A stretch of DNA of 64,000 nt, from the NCBI RefSeq assembly GCF_030499515.1, contig NZ_JASTWJ010000001.1, positions 9,094,001 to 9,158,000 of the forward strand, written 5' to 3'. Every line of letters begins with the position of its first letter. Position 1 is the first letter of the stretch. The notes beneath the pieces are model-generated. The model was not told the origin of the DNA and made no database searches. It was given only the letters and a program-made list of their open reading frames with translations. Source of the DNA: Streptomyces sp. DT2A-34 (lineage in GTDB: Bacteria > Actinomycetota > Actinomycetes > Streptomycetales > Streptomycetaceae). The position numbers and the translations under genes were made by a program. Positions 25,623 through 34,312 of this stretch are shown piece by piece.

Positions 25623-25917
25623 GCCCGGACCGCCCCGCCGCTGCGGCGGGGGCTTGTCGTCAGACAGGGATCTTGACGCACGGATGAACGAAAAACCCAA
25701 CGGAACCGGGGATTTGTGGCGTTACTCACCACTCGCCCGTTCGGGTGGACACCCCCGTGTTCGACCGGGTGTCCAGGTACTCGACGAGCCCCCGACCAGC
25801 GATGGAGCGTCCCATTCCGCCTTGGGGCCAAGCCTGTTGCGCAACCGGAGGGGCGCATAAATGGGCAGGTTGCTACGCCGAAAGTGGGTACACCTTTTGG
25901 TTCGTTTCGGCGTCCAT
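25623..25917. other. Upstream part of the riboswitch region; no gene seen
   Basis: This 295-base stretch between the riboswitch and the terminator of the next gene must hold the promoter of the NlpC/P60 transcript. An AT-richer stretch, AACGAAAAACCCAACGG (about 25687-25703), is the only local composition change. No protein-like open frame is convincing. Confidence 0.4.
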
Positions 25918-25950
25918 CCGGACGCCTCGTCCGTGGGCCGAGGCGTCCGG
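25918..25950 (-). terminator. Terminator hairpin after the clpP operon
   Basis: CCGGACGCCTCG (25918-25929), a 9-base loop, and CGAGGCGTCCGG (25939-25950) make a perfect 12-bp stem 19 bases beyond the stop of the 102-aa gene. No long T run follows, which is common in Streptomyces terminators. Confidence 0.75.
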
Positions 25951-25969
25951 AACCGTTCTGTACGACTCG

Positions 25970-26278
25970 TCAACTGTCGGAGCGTGGCGGCACCCTGACG
26001 CGAGCCGTGCGGCGTTCCCCGTCCAGCACGCGCAGCGCACGCGCCAGCGTGGGGGAGTGCAGCTCGGTCTCGCCCCGCTGGTGCATCAGCGCCAGCGCGT
26101 CCCGCAGCTCGGTCGCCTTGCCGACGAGCGCCTGGGCGGCGCGCAGTCCGCGGTACGTGTCGCCGTGCCGTGTCGGGTTGATCCGGCCGAGCAGGTCCAC
26201 CACATCGAGATAACGGTCGATCAACTCCCCCTCCGCACGCGTCAGTGCGGGCAGCGGCGGCAACTCGGGTGGAAGCAC
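25970..26278 (-). CDS. Hypothetical protein encoded downstream of clpP
   Basis: The product is 102 aa. I do not recognise a family. It looks helical and charged (LTRAEGELIDRYLDVVDLLGRI, then ALVGKATELRDALALMHQRGETELHSPTLARALRVLDGERR). No signal peptide, Cys or membrane segment. The start is 7 bases after the clpP stop, so it is co-transcribed with clpP, and a strong hairpin follows it. A role with the protease, such as adaptor or regulator, is only suggested by this linkage. Confidence 0.65.
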   Translation of the reverse strand: MLPPELPPLPALTRAEGELIDRYLDVVDLLGRINPTRHGDTYRGLRAAQALVGKATELRDALALMHQRGETELHSPTLARALRVLDGERRTARVRVPPRSDS

Positions 26279-26285
26279 CGGTCGA

Positions 26286-26921
26286 TCACCGCCCTGTGGG
26301 CGGGGCGAGGGTGGCCTTGCGGCTGGGGATGATCCGGTCCACCAGCCCGTACTCCAGCGCCTCCTGGGCGCTGAGGATCTTGTCCCGCTCGATGTCCCGG
26401 TTCACCTGCTCGCGGCTGCGCCCGGTGTGCCGGGCGAGCAGCTCCTCCAGGCAGGTCCGAACGCGCGTCAGTTCGTCGGCCTGGATGGCCAGATCGCTCG
26501 CCTGTCCCTCGATCGGCTCGGGCAGCCCCGGCTGATGGATCACCATCCGGGCCCCCGGCAGCGCGAATCGCTTCCCCGCAGTGCCCGCGGCCAGCAGCAC
26601 CGCGCCGGATGCCCCGGCCTGGCCCAGGCAGATCGTCTCCACGTCGCAGGTGACGAACTGCATCGTGTCGTAGATCGCCGTCATGGCGCTGAACGAGCCG
26701 CCGGGCGAGTTGATGTACAGCGAGATGTCCTGGCCGGGGTCCTTGTGCTCCAGGTACATGAACTGGGCCATCACGTCGTTCGCCGAGATGTCGTCGATCT
26801 GCGTGCCGAGAAAGACGATGCGCTCCTCCAGCAGCTTCGAATACGGGTCCTGCGTCCTGGTGCCGTGACTCGTGCGCTCGGTGAACTCGGGCAGCACGTG
26901 ACGGGCGGTCGGTCGGGTCAT
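26286..26921 (-). CDS. ClpP-family serine protease paralogue
   Basis: The product is 211 aa. Catalytic Ser105 lies in [15 protein letters not shown], His129 in MVIHQP and Asp176 in [26 protein letters not shown], with the substrate-strand Gly residues, and the hydrophobic-cleft RIVFLG are present. In the common ClpP the Ser motif reads GxASMA; here it is GASGA, marking a divergent paralogue. Clp proteases degrade proteins with an AAA+ partner (ClpX/ClpC), none of which is encoded here. A GGGAG site precedes the ATG. The gene is divergent from an orphan antitoxin gene with a shared palindrome. Confidence 0.93.
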   Translation of the reverse strand: MTRPTARHVLPEFTERTSHGTRTQDPYSKLLEERIVFLGTQIDDISANDVMAQFMYLEHKDPGQDISLYINSPGGSFSAMTAIYDTMQFVTCDVETICLGQAGASGAVLLAAGTAGKRFALPGARMVIHQPGLPEPIEGQASDLAIQADELTRVRTCLEELLARHTGRSREQVNRDIERDKILSAQEALEYGLVDRIIPSRKATLAPPTGR

Positions 26922-26955
26922 GGCTCACGCTCCCTTGCCGGGGTGCCTGTAAAAA

Positions 26956-26972
26956 ATGTACAGGACGTACAT
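26956..26972. promoter_or_regulatory. TGTAC palindrome between clpP and the Phd/YefM gene
   Basis: ATGTAC, spacer AGGAC, GTACAT: a perfect 6-5-6 inverted repeat, followed by a half-like TAATGTAG at 26977-26984. Characterised YefM operators have TGTACA cores, so the Phd/YefM protein encoded 18 bases away is the natural candidate to bind. The site lies in the shared promoter region of two divergent genes. Confidence 0.75.
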
Positions 26973-26989
26973 GACGTAATGTAGGGAGC

Positions 26990-27268
26990 ATGGCCTACGA
27001 GATTCCGGTGACGCAAGCCAGGGCTGAGCTCGCCGAACTGATCAATCGCGTGGTGTACGGCGGCGAGCGCGTCGTCGTGACGCGGCACGGCAAGCCCCTC
27101 GTCGCCCTTGTGTCCGCTGCTGACCTGGAGCGACTCGACGCCCTCGACGGCCCTGTCGAGGAGCAGGTGATCAGCGCCGTCTCCGCCGTCCGCGAGGCCG
27201 GTTCCGCCCCCCGCGAACGGCACCGCTTCGGTATCGCGGCGGAGCACCGGGGGACCGGCCCCTCGTAG
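26990..27268 (+). CDS. Orphan Phd/YefM-family antitoxin
   Basis: The product is 92 aa. The N-terminal half (MAYEIPVTQARAELAELINRVVYGGERVVVTRHGKPLVALVSAADLERL) is a full Phd/YefM DNA-binding fold. The C-terminal half is short and variable and would normally bind a toxin, but no toxin gene follows: the next gene is on the opposite strand beyond a terminator. It is therefore an orphan, or a dedicated repressor. Divergently oriented to clpP. Confidence 0.88.
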   Translation: MAYEIPVTQARAELAELINRVVYGGERVVVTRHGKPLVALVSAADLERLDALDGPVEEQVISAVSAVREAGSAPRERHRFGIAAEHRGTGPS

Positions 27269-27303
27269 CCGCTCCTCGCGGCGGCCGCCCGTAGAAACGA
27301 CGA

Positions 27304-27343
27304 GACCGTGCACCCCCGTCCGCCATGGCGGGGGTGCACGGTC
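27304..27343. terminator. Bidirectional terminator hairpin
   Basis: GACCGTGCACCCCCG (27304-27318), a 10-base loop, and CGGGGGTGCACGGTC (27329-27343) form a perfect 15-bp stem between the convergent antitoxin and membrane-protein genes. Confidence 0.85.
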
Positions 27344-27366
27344 GGTTCTGTGTGATGGCCGGCTGG

Positions 27367-28344
27367 TCAGCCGACGGGGGCGAGTTCCCTGTGGGGCTCA
27401 ACGGCCTTCGTGCGGGACTTCAGCGCACTGCCGAGCAGTACGGCGCCCAGGCCCAGCGCCGCCCACCAGATGAGCGTCAGGGCGGGGCCCGTAGCTGCCG
27501 CGCCGTCGAAGAAGGACACCGAGCGCAGCAGGGTCGTGCCCGCGCCCGGGGGGAGCCACTGGCCGATCGCGCCGGCGGGCTCGGGCAGCAACTGCGGTGC
27601 CGAGGGCGCCCCGGAGAACGGGTTGCCCAGCAGCATCACGACTCCCGCCGAGATCCCGACGCCGGCGGTGCCGATGAGGGCGGCGAGCCCCGCGACGGCA
27701 GCGCTCACGGCCAGCGTGGACAGGGCGAAGACCCCGGCCTCCGTCCACCAGTTGCCGGTGAGGACCTCCAGCCAGCTGTGCGCGAGCGCGGCCGCGGTCA
27801 CGCCGATCAGGGCGGCGGCGCCGACCAGGGCGCTCACGGCGCGCACTCCGCGCAGCCCTAGCAGGGTCACCGCCGCGCCGGCCGCGATGCCGGCCAGGGC
27901 GAGCGGCAGGACGCTCGCGTTGAGGGCCGCCCCGCGCGGGTCCGTCTCGGGTGCGGGCACCACGTCGACCGCCCTGATTCCGGTGCCCTGGGCGGCGGCC
28001 TGCTGGGCCACCGCCTGCTGCAGCAACTGGGCCGCCACCGGGCTCGCCGCCGACGCGGTCAGCAGCTCCGGGCCCTGCGGGGTGACGACGACCGCGCCGT
28101 ATACGGTCCGGTCCTCGATGGCGTCCCGGGCGGCGGTCTCGTCGGCGTAGCGGTGGATCTCGAAGGCGCCCTCGTGCGAGGCCAGCTGCTTCGCCACCTG
28201 GGCGGTGGCGGCCGTCGGTCCGGCCACGCCGAGCGGCAGGTCCCGAGGGGCCGTGCGGGCGGCCGGCCAGGCGAAGGCCCACAGGGCGAGGGAGGCCAGG
28301 GCGGGAACGAGGACGACGACCGCGATCAGGCGGCGGGTGGACAT
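27367..28344 (-). CDS. Predicted ABC-2-like/YhgE-type membrane protein
   Basis: The product is 325 aa. An N-terminal helix (LIAVVVLVPALASLALWAFAW) is followed by an extracytoplasmic domain of about 100 residues (DLPLGVAGPTAA, FEIHRYADETAARDAIEDRTVYGAVVV) and then about five hydrophobic helices from residue 140 on. This layout is that of YhgE/Pip or DUF3533-type proteins related to ABC-2 permeases, but there is no ATPase gene here. It is divergent from a TetR gene, which probably represses it. Function unknown. Confidence 0.78.
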   Translation of the reverse strand: MSTRRLIAVVVLVPALASLALWAFAWPAARTAPRDLPLGVAGPTAATAQVAKQLASHEGAFEIHRYADETAARDAIEDRTVYGAVVVTPQGPELLTASAASPVAAQLLQQAVAQQAAAQGTGIRAVDVVPAPETDPRGAALNASVLPLALAGIAAGAAVTLLGLRGVRAVSALVGAAALIGVTAAALAHSWLEVLTGNWWTEAGVFALSTLAVSAAVAGLAALIGTAGVGISAGVVMLLGNPFSGAPSAPQLLPEPAGAIGQWLPPGAGTTLLRSVSFFDGAAATGPALTLIWWAALGLGAVLLGSALKSRTKAVEPHRELAPVG

Positions 28345-28370
28345 GGGGACTCCCTGAGGTGCGAGCTCGG

Positions 28371-28396
28371 GTAAAAAGAAGGAGCGTTCGTTTTAC
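28371..28396. promoter_or_regulatory. Probable TetR operator, copy 1
   Basis: GTAAAAAGAAGGAGCGTTCG followed by TTTTAC: the ends GTAAAA and TTTTAC are inverted, and the interior AAGGAGCGTTC is repeated with one or two changes at 28438-28448. It lies 27 bases before the membrane-protein start codon, in the region divergent from the TetR gene. Confidence 0.65.
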
Positions 28397-28433
28397 GTGT
28401 GCCACCACCGTCCTGCGGATGTGTCTCCTTGTC

Positions 28434-28454
28434 AAGAAGGAATGTTCGTTTTAC
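28434..28454. promoter_or_regulatory. Probable TetR operator, copy 2
   Basis: AAGAAGGAATGTTCGTTTTA plus C is a near-copy of the site at 28374-28396 (two differences), centred about 60 bases away and 10 bases before the TetR start codon. Paired near-identical sites in a divergent promoter suit a TetR that controls both genes. Confidence 0.65.
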
Positions 28455-28463
28455 TTTTGGACC

Positions 28464-29093
28464 ATGGCCCGCGTATCCCAGGCACACCTCGACGCCCGCC
28501 GTCGGCAGATCCTCGACGGCGCCGCGATCTGCTTCGCCCGCAACGGCTTCCACGCCACGTCCATGCAGGACGTGCTGAAGGAGGTCGACCTCTCGGCGGG
28601 GGCGGTATATCGCTACTTCAGCGGCAAGGAGGAGCTGATCGGCGCGATCGTCGGCGAGGTGCTCGGATCGGTCCGCGCGGCCTTCGAGGAGGCGGCGCGG
28701 CAGAGCCCGCCCCCGCCACCGGACGAACTCGTCGCCTCCGTCCTCGGCCGGACCCTCGCCGCCCGCGAGGCCCTGGTCGTCGACGGGCAGCCCGCGTTTC
28801 CACGGCTCGTCATCCAGGTCTGGACCGAGACGCTGCGCAACGAAGAGCTCGCGGCCGTGCTGCGGGAGGGCTACGGCTCGGTGCGCGCGGCCTGGGGGCG
28901 GATCGCCAAGGGCTACCAGGAAGCCGGGATGATGCGGGCGGACGTGGCGCCGGACCATGTGGCCCGCACGATGATCGCCGCCGTGCTGGGCTTCCTCGCC
29001 CAGCAGTCCCTCTTCGGGCCCGCCCCGGTCGAGATCCTCCGGGACGGTCTGCGGGCGTTGATGAGCATGCGGGACGAGCCCGCCGCGAACTGA
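28464..29093 (+). CDS. TetR-family transcriptional regulator
   Basis: The product is 209 aa. The HTH is [50 protein letters not shown], the classical TetR N-terminal fold; the remainder is a variable helical ligand domain. It is divergent from a membrane-protein gene, with two near-identical operator-like sequences between, so autoregulation and repression of the neighbour are likely. The ATG at 28464 is chosen because the HTH begins right after it. Confidence 0.92.
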   Translation: MARVSQAHLDARRRQILDGAAICFARNGFHATSMQDVLKEVDLSAGAVYRYFSGKEELIGAIVGEVLGSVRAAFEEAARQSPPPPPDELVASVLGRTLAAREALVVDGQPAFPRLVIQVWTETLRNEELAAVLREGYGSVRAAWGRIAKGYQEAGMMRADVAPDHVARTMIAAVLGFLAQQSLFGPAPVEILRDGLRALMSMRDEPAAN

Positions 29094-29241
29094 GGGATCC
29101 CCGCTCGGTTGGATCACAGCTCGGTTAACTTGCTTGAAACCCGGTCCAACTAGCCTGCCGGTCTACGCCACCAGGGACTTTGCCCCGGGGCTGCGGCAAC
29201 CGGACCCCGCACGGTCCGGAGCGAGGACTGTGAGGTGGGAC

Positions 29242-29544
29242 GTGCAACTGACCCCGCACGAGCAAGAGAGGCTGCTCATCCACGTGGCGGCCGACGTGGC
29301 CGAAAAGCGCCGGGCCCGCGGGCTCAAGCTGAACCACCCCGAGGCGGTCGCCCTCATCACGTCGCACATCCTCGAGGGTGCCCGCGACGGCCGTACGGTC
29401 GCCGAGCTCATGGCCTCCGGGCGCAAGCTGCTCACCCGGGACGACGTCATGGAGGGCATCCCCGAGATGATCCACGACGTCCAGGTCGAGGCGACCTTCC
29501 CGGACGGCACCAAGCTCGTCACCGTCCACGACCCGATCGTCTGA
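29242..29544 (+). CDS. ureA: Urease gamma subunit
   Basis: The product is 100 aa, the family length. It begins [20 protein letters not shown] and contains [24 protein letters not shown] and [26 protein letters not shown], all standard UreA sequence. It is the smallest structural subunit of the nickel urease that hydrolyses urea to ammonia and carbamate. The GTG at 29242 is preferred to upstream ATG codons because GAGGTGGG precedes it and homologues start here. First gene of ureA-B-C-F-G-D. Confidence 0.95.
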   Translation: MQLTPHEQERLLIHVAADVAEKRRARGLKLNHPEAVALITSHILEGARDGRTVAELMASGRKLLTRDDVMEGIPEMIHDVQVEATFPDGTKLVTVHDPIV

Positions 29545-29555
29545 AGGGGGCGGCG

Positions 29556-29867
29556 ATGATTCCCGGAGAGATCCTCTTCGCCGACGGCCCGATCGCCTAC
29601 AACGAAGGCCGCGAGGTCACCCGGCTGACCGTCCTCAACGCCGCCGACCGGCCCGTCCAGGTCGGCTCCCACTACCACTTCGCCGAGGCCAACCCCGGTC
29701 TGGACTTCGACCGCGCCGCAGCCCGCGGCAAGCGGCTGAACATCGCCGCCGGCACCGCCGTGCGCTTCGAACCCGGGATCCCCGTCGACATCGAACTCGT
29801 CCCCCTCACCGGCGCCCGTGTGGTGCCCGGACTGCGCGGGGAGACCGGAGGTGCCCTCGATGCCTGA
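29556..29867 (+). CDS. ureB: Urease beta subunit
   Basis: The product is 103 aa. [46 protein letters not shown] and [17 protein letters not shown] are hallmark UreB sequence. It forms the (UreA-UreB-UreC)3 urease core. It starts 11 bases after ureA with a GGGGGCGGC site before the ATG, and overlaps ureC by 8 bases. Confidence 0.95.
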   Translation: MIPGEILFADGPIAYNEGREVTRLTVLNAADRPVQVGSHYHFAEANPGLDFDRAAARGKRLNIAAGTAVRFEPGIPVDIELVPLTGARVVPGLRGETGGALDA

Positions 29868-31581
29868 GATCTCCCGTGCCGCGTACGCCGACCTGTTCGG
29901 CCCCACCACCGGTGACCGCATCCGGCTCGCCGACACCGACCTGCTGATCGAGATCGAGCAGGACCGTTCCGGCGGTCCCGGGCTCGCGGGGGACGAGGCC
30001 GTGTTCGGCGGCGGCAAGGTCATCCGCGAATCCATGGGCCAGTCCCGTGCTACGCGCGCAGACGGCACCCCCGACACCGTCATCACGGGCGTCGTGATCA
30101 TCGACCACTGGGGCATCGTCAAGGCCGACGTCGGCATCCGCGACGGCCGGATCACCGGCATCGGCAAGGCGGGCAACCCCGACACGATGGACGGGGTGCA
30201 CCCCGACCTCGTCATCGGCCCCGAGACCGAGATCATCGCCGGCAACGGGCGGATCCTCACGGCCGGCGCCATCGACGCGCACGTGCACTTCATCTGCCCC
30301 CAGATCGCCGACGAGGCGCTCGCCTCCGGCATCACCACGCTGATCGGCGGCGGCACCGGACCCGCCGAGGGCTCGAAGGCGACCACGGTCACGCCGGGTC
30401 CTTGGCATCTGGCCCGGATGCTGGAGGCGATGGAGGAGCACCCCGTCAACTTCGGCCTGCTGGGCAAGGGGAACACCGTCTCCCACGAGGCGATGCTGTC
30501 CCAGATCCGCGGCGGCGCGCTCGGCCTCAAGCTGCACGAGGACTGGGGCTCCACCCCGGCCGTCATCGACGCCTCGCTGACCGTCGCCGACCGGACCGGC
30601 ATCCAGGTCGCGATCCACACGGACACGCTGAACGAGGCCGGCTTCGTGGGCGACACGCTCGCCGCGATCGCCGGACGCGGCATCCACGCGTACCACACCG
30701 AGGGTGCGGGCGGCGGGCACGCGCCGGACATCATGACCGTCGTCTCCGAGCCGCATGTGCTGCCCAGTTCGACCAACCCGACGCGGCCGTTCACCGTCAA
30801 CACCGCCGAGGAACACCTCGACATGCTGATGGTGTGCCACCACCTCAACCCGGCGGTGCCGGAGGACCTCGCCTTCGCCGAGTCGCGGATCCGGCCGTCG
30901 ACCATCGGGGCGGAGGACATCCTGCACGACCTCGGCGCGATCTCGATCATCTCGTCCGACGCCCAGGCCATGGGCCGCGTCGGCGAGGTCATCATGCGGA
31001 CCTGGCAGACCGCCCATGTGATGAAGCGGCGGCGCGGTGCGCTGCCCGGCGACGGGCGGGCCGACAACCAGCGGGTGCGGCGCTACGTCGCCAAGTACAC
31101 GATCAACCCGGCGGTCGCCCAGGGGCTTTCCCACGAGGTCGGCTCCGTGGAGACCGGCAAGCTCGCCGACCTGGTGCTGTGGGAGCCGGCGTTCTTCGGC
31201 GTCAAACCGCACCTCGTCATCAAGGGCGGGCAGATCGCGTACGCGCAGATGGGCGACGCCAACGCGTCCATCCCTACGCCGCAGCCGATCCTGCCCCGGC
31301 CGATGTTCGGCGCGATCGGACGGGCGCCCGCCTCGAACTCCGTCAACTTCGTGGCGCCGCTCGCCATCGAGGACGGGCTCGCGGAGCGGCTCCAGCTCGG
31401 GAAGCGGTTCGTGGCCATCGAGTCGACGCGTGGGGTCACCAAGGCCGACATGCGGCAGAACGACGCGCGGCCCGACGTGCGGATCGATCCCGACAGCTTC
31501 GCCGTGCACATCGACGGGGAGCTGGTGGAGGCCACGCCTGCCGCCGAACTGCCCATGGCCCAGCGCTACTTTCTGTTCTGA
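29860..31581 (+). CDS. ureC: Urease alpha subunit
   Basis: The product is 573 aa. This is the catalytic nickel subunit. AHVHF (His141, His143) binds Ni, GLKLHEDWG has the carbamylated Lys224 that bridges both nickel ions, VCHHL carries the mobile-flap catalytic His (about 327-328), and SSDAQAMGR supplies the Asp367 ligand. All key residues are intact. The ATG opens [19 protein letters not shown]. Urease assembly needs UreF, UreG and UreD, which follow. Confidence 0.96.
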   Translation: MPEISRAAYADLFGPTTGDRIRLADTDLLIEIEQDRSGGPGLAGDEAVFGGGKVIRESMGQSRATRADGTPDTVITGVVIIDHWGIVKADVGIRDGRITGIGKAGNPDTMDGVHPDLVIGPETEIIAGNGRILTAGAIDAHVHFICPQIADEALASGITTLIGGGTGPAEGSKATTVTPGPWHLARMLEAMEEHPVNFGLLGKGNTVSHEAMLSQIRGGALGLKLHEDWGSTPAVIDASLTVADRTGIQVAIHTDTLNEAGFVGDTLAAIAGRGIHAYHTEGAGGGHAPDIMTVVSEPHVLPSSTNPTRPFTVNTAEEHLDMLMVCHHLNPAVPEDLAFAESRIRPSTIGAEDILHDLGAISIISSDAQAMGRVGEVIMRTWQTAHVMKRRRGALPGDGRADNQRVRRYVAKYTINPAVAQGLSHEVGSVETGKLADLVLWEPAFFGVKPHLVIKGGQIAYAQMGDANASIPTPQPILPRPMFGAIGRAPASNSVNFVAPLAIEDGLAERLQLGKRFVAIESTRGVTKADMRQNDARPDVRIDPDSFAVHIDGELVEATPAAELPMAQRYFLF

Positions 31582-31595
31582 GAGCAGGGTTTTCG

Positions 31596-32270
31596 ATGTC
31601 ACGGGCAGCACTTCTCGTCCTGGCCGACGGCCGCTTTCCCGCCGGGGGGCACGCGCACTCCGGCGGGGCGGAGGAGGCCGTCAAGTCGGGGCGGATCACC
31701 GGGGCCGCGAGCCTGGAGGACTTCTGCCGGGGGCGGCTGCACACGGCGGGGCTGGTCGCGGCCTCGCTCGCCGCGGCGGCCGCGCTCGGGGTCGATGCGG
31801 TGGCCTTGGACGAGGCCGCCGATGCCCGTACGCCGTCGCCCGCGTTGCGGGGTGCCGCGCGGAAGCTGGGGCGGCAGTTGATGCGGGCCGCTCGGGCGAC
31901 GTGGCCGTCCCCGGAACTGGATGACCTTGCCCGGCGGTTTCCCAGGGGGGCCCATCAGCCGGTCGTGCTGGGGGCCGTGGCCCGGGTGGCGGGGTTGGGG
32001 GCCGTCGAGGCGGCTTACTGTGCGGCGTACGAGAGCGTGAGTGGGCCGGCGTCCGCGACGGTGCGGTTGCTGAGCCTTGATCCCTTCGACGCCACGGCGG
32101 TGCTGGCTCGGTTGGCGCCGGAGTTGGACCGGGTGGTGGATCGGGCGGTGGAGGCGGGGCGACTGGTCGTCGACGGGGGAGTCGACGAGTTGCCCGCCGC
32201 TTCGGCTCCGTTGCTGGAGATCGGGGCGGAGGTGCATGCGGCTTGGGGTGTGCGGCTGTTCGCGTCGTAG
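31596..32270 (+). CDS. ureF: Urease accessory protein UreF
   Basis: The product is 224 aa. LLVLADGRFPAGGHAHSGGAEEAV resembles the N-terminal UreF motif (ADGRFPxGGHxHSGG), and the rest is helical and Ala-rich as in the family. UreF activates UreG's GTPase during nickel insertion into UreC. The start is 14 bases after ureC. Toward its 3' end the GC-rich codon pattern persists. It is followed by an intergenic repeat of unusual length for an operon. Confidence 0.9.
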   Translation: MSRAALLVLADGRFPAGGHAHSGGAEEAVKSGRITGAASLEDFCRGRLHTAGLVAASLAAAAALGVDAVALDEAADARTPSPALRGAARKLGRQLMRAARATWPSPELDDLARRFPRGAHQPVVLGAVARVAGLGAVEAAYCAAYESVSGPASATVRLLSLDPFDATAVLARLAPELDRVVDRAVEAGRLVVDGGVDELPAASAPLLEIGAEVHAAWGVRLFAS

Positions 32271-32310
32271 GGATTTCCTTCGCCCCCGCCGCCCCTACCC
32301 GTTCCCATCC

Positions 32311-32431
32311 CCAGGGGCGCTGCCCCTTCGTCCCCGCCAGGGGCGCTGCCCCTGGACCCCGCTGGGGGCTGCGCCCCCAGACCCCGCTTCGGCCCTGAAA
32401 GGGCCTCGTCCTCGAACGCCGGACGGGCTGA
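32311..32431 (+). repeat. Streptomyces-type multi-hairpin intergenic element inside the urease operon
   Basis: Four consecutive short hairpins: a CAGGGGC-type arm at 32311-32326; CCAGGGGC-GCT-GCCCCTGG (32337-32355); CTGGGGGC-TGC-GCCCCCAG (32362-32380); and GGCCCT-GAA-AGGGCC (32391-32405), then a tail TCGTCCTCGAACGCCGGACG. This composite is familiar from Streptomyces intergenic regions. Its placement here, between ureF and ureG, separates accessory genes that are usually contiguous. Confidence 0.8.
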
Positions 32432-32461
32432 ATGATGACCCGAGTTCCAAAGGAGCCGACC

Positions 32462-33139
32462 ATGCATCTCGACCACTCCCACGACGGCCCCTCCGCCGTC
32501 AGTGCCGACGCCCGCCGTCCCGACGGTTCGCGCCGTGCGCTGCGCATCGGTCTCGGAGGGCCCGTCGGGTCCGGTAAGACGGCCACCGTTGCCGCGCTCT
32601 GCCGTGCCCTGCGTGACGAGCTCTCCCTCGCCGTCGTCACGAACGACATCTACACGCGCGAGGACGCCGAGTTCCTGCTGCGGGAGGCCGTGTTGCCGCC
32701 CGAGCGGATCACCGCCGTGGAGACCGGGGCCTGTCCGCACACCGCGATCCGGGACGACATCTCCGCGAACCTCGAAGCCGTCGAGGATCTGGAGGACGAG
32801 GTCGGCCCCCTCGACCTCATCCTCGTCGAGTCCGGCGGGGACAATCTCACCGCGACCTTCTCCAAGGGGCTCGTCGATGCGCAGATCTTCGTGATCGACG
32901 TCGCCGGTGGGGACGACATTCCGCGCAAGGGCGGGCCGGGCGTGACCACCGCCGATCTGCTCGTCGTCAACAAGACCGACCTCGCGCCGTACGTCGGCTC
33001 CGACCTGGCGCGCATGGCGGCCGACGCCAAGACGCAGCGGGCCGAACTGCCGGTCGTCTTCCAGTCGCTGCGGAGCGAGCCCGGCGTGCGCGACGTCGCC
33101 GACTGGGTACGGACGCGGCTCGCGGCATGGACGGCGTGA
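32462..33139 (+). CDS. ureG: Urease accessory GTPase UreG
   Basis: The product is 225 aa. Its P-loop is GPVGSGKT (33-40), the [12 protein letters not shown] signature and the [11 protein letters not shown] motif (NKxD) are present, and [14 protein letters not shown] holds the nickel-binding Cys-Pro-His. The His-containing N-terminus (MHLDHSHDG) may bind metal. UreG hydrolyses GTP to load nickel into urease. Preceded by AAAGGAG; overlaps ureD by 13 bases. Confidence 0.95.
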   Translation: MHLDHSHDGPSAVSADARRPDGSRRALRIGLGGPVGSGKTATVAALCRALRDELSLAVVTNDIYTREDAEFLLREAVLPPERITAVETGACPHTAIRDDISANLEAVEDLEDEVGPLDLILVESGGDNLTATFSKGLVDAQIFVIDVAGGDDIPRKGGPGVTTADLLVVNKTDLAPYVGSDLARMAADAKTQRAELPVVFQSLRSEPGVRDVADWVRTRLAAWTA

Positions 33140-33897
33140 CCGTGGCCTGTGGTGTCCGGGCCGTCGCGCGGATCGCCGCCCGGGACGACGGGCGGGGCGG
33201 CACCTCGCTGCCTGTGCTGGAGGGTGACGGGCCGCTGGCGCTGCGGCGGACCCGGGGGAGCGGTGCCGAGGCGCGGGTCGTGCTCGTCGGGGCGATGAGC
33301 GGGCCTCTAGGCGGCGACCACTTCACCGTGGAGGCCGACGTTCAGGCCGGCGCACGGCTGCGCGTCGGGTCGGCGGCCGCCACCATCGCGCTGCCGGGAC
33401 AGAGCAAGGGCGAGGCCCGTTACGACGTACGGCTCTCCGTCGCCGACGGGGGCGAACTGCACTGGCTGCCCGAGCAGTTGATCTCCGCCCGGGGCAGTGA
33501 TCTCTACGTCACGACGCGCGTCGACGTCGGCGCGGCGGGGCGGCTCGTGCTGCGTGAGGAGCAGGTGCTCGGGCGGGTGGGGGAGGAGCCGGGGCGGCTC
33601 AGTAGTCGGATCCGGGTGAGCGTCGCGGGTCGGGTCGTACTCGATCAGGAGCTTGCCTGCGGTCCCGGTGCGCCGGGTGGCTGGGACGGGCCCGCCGGGC
33701 TCGGCGGGCGTCGGGCCGTCGGCCAACTCGTCGTCGTACGACCCGAGTTCGCCGAGTCTCCGGTGGCGGCTCGGGTGCTGGGGGAGAACGCCGCCGTCGT
33801 GCCGCTTGCCGGCCCCGCCGCTCTGGTGAGCGCCGTGGCGGCGGACGCGCTGCTGCTGCGCAGGCTGCTCGACGAGGCGCTCCAGTCCCTCGACTGA
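33127..33897 (+). CDS. ureD: Urease accessory protein UreD
   Basis: The product is 256 aa. It has the UreD scaffold: [40 protein letters not shown], then [19 protein letters not shown] and [11 protein letters not shown], which are typical. UreD (UreH) binds urease apoprotein with UreF and UreG. The ATG lies 13 bases inside ureG, suggesting translational coupling. This is the last gene of the cluster; no ureE is visible. Confidence 0.9.
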   Translation: MDGVTVACGVRAVARIAARDDGRGGTSLPVLEGDGPLALRRTRGSGAEARVVLVGAMSGPLGGDHFTVEADVQAGARLRVGSAAATIALPGQSKGEARYDVRLSVADGGELHWLPEQLISARGSDLYVTTRVDVGAAGRLVLREEQVLGRVGEEPGRLSSRIRVSVAGRVVLDQELACGPGAPGGWDGPAGLGGRRAVGQLVVVRPEFAESPVAARVLGENAAVVPLAGPAALVSAVAADALLLRRLLDEALQSLD

Positions 33898-34312
33898 GCG
33901 CCGCCGGGCAGCCGCCGACCCCTTGAGCGGGCCGAGCTCGCTCTTGTGCAGGACGGCCGCGTCCAGGAGCTCGACCGCGACCTGGCCGGGCAGTGCGAGA
34001 GTCCGGTGGACCTCGGTGCGGTCGGCGCCGGCGCGGCGCGGAGGCCCGCCTGCGCCGAATCCGGGCACGCCTCCCGCCGGTTGTGCCGGGCGGTCGGCTC
34101 TTTCGCCAACCGCGCTCTCGCCGGTCCGCCCAGGTCGCCCCGCCCCTTCGCCCGTCCTGCCGGGTCGGCTGCCCCTCCCGTCGGTCGGTCGTCGACGCAG
34201 GATCTCGGCGGTGCGCCATGGGCGGGCGGCAGCCCGGAACTCAGGCCTGGTGCCGGCCGCCGGGCCGCCCGCCCGTCAGATCCCCGCCCGGCCCGCCGAC
34301 CGCGAGGTCGCG
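33898..34312. other. Intergenic stretch between convergent ureD and acyltransferase gene; possible gene remnant
   Basis: No full gene is seen. On the minus strand about 60 codons (34068 to about 33890) have GC-rich third positions and read protein-like (HRTLALPGQVAVELLDAAVL, then HKSELGPLKG), with a start at 34068, but the frame runs into the antisense of ureD without a recognisable domain. It may be a decayed gene. The 34070-34312 part looks non-coding. Confidence 0.35.

Noticed and set aside
29163..31067. Open frame of over 600 codons opposite ureC
   Set aside because: Antisense to a full-length urease alpha subunit with all catalytic residues; the Ser/Pro-rich translation lacks domains.
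33307..34068. Full-length minus-strand gene overlapping ureD
   Set aside because: Over most of its length it is antisense to ureD, whose codon pattern and family motifs are clear. Only the first 60 codons were kept as a possible remnant.
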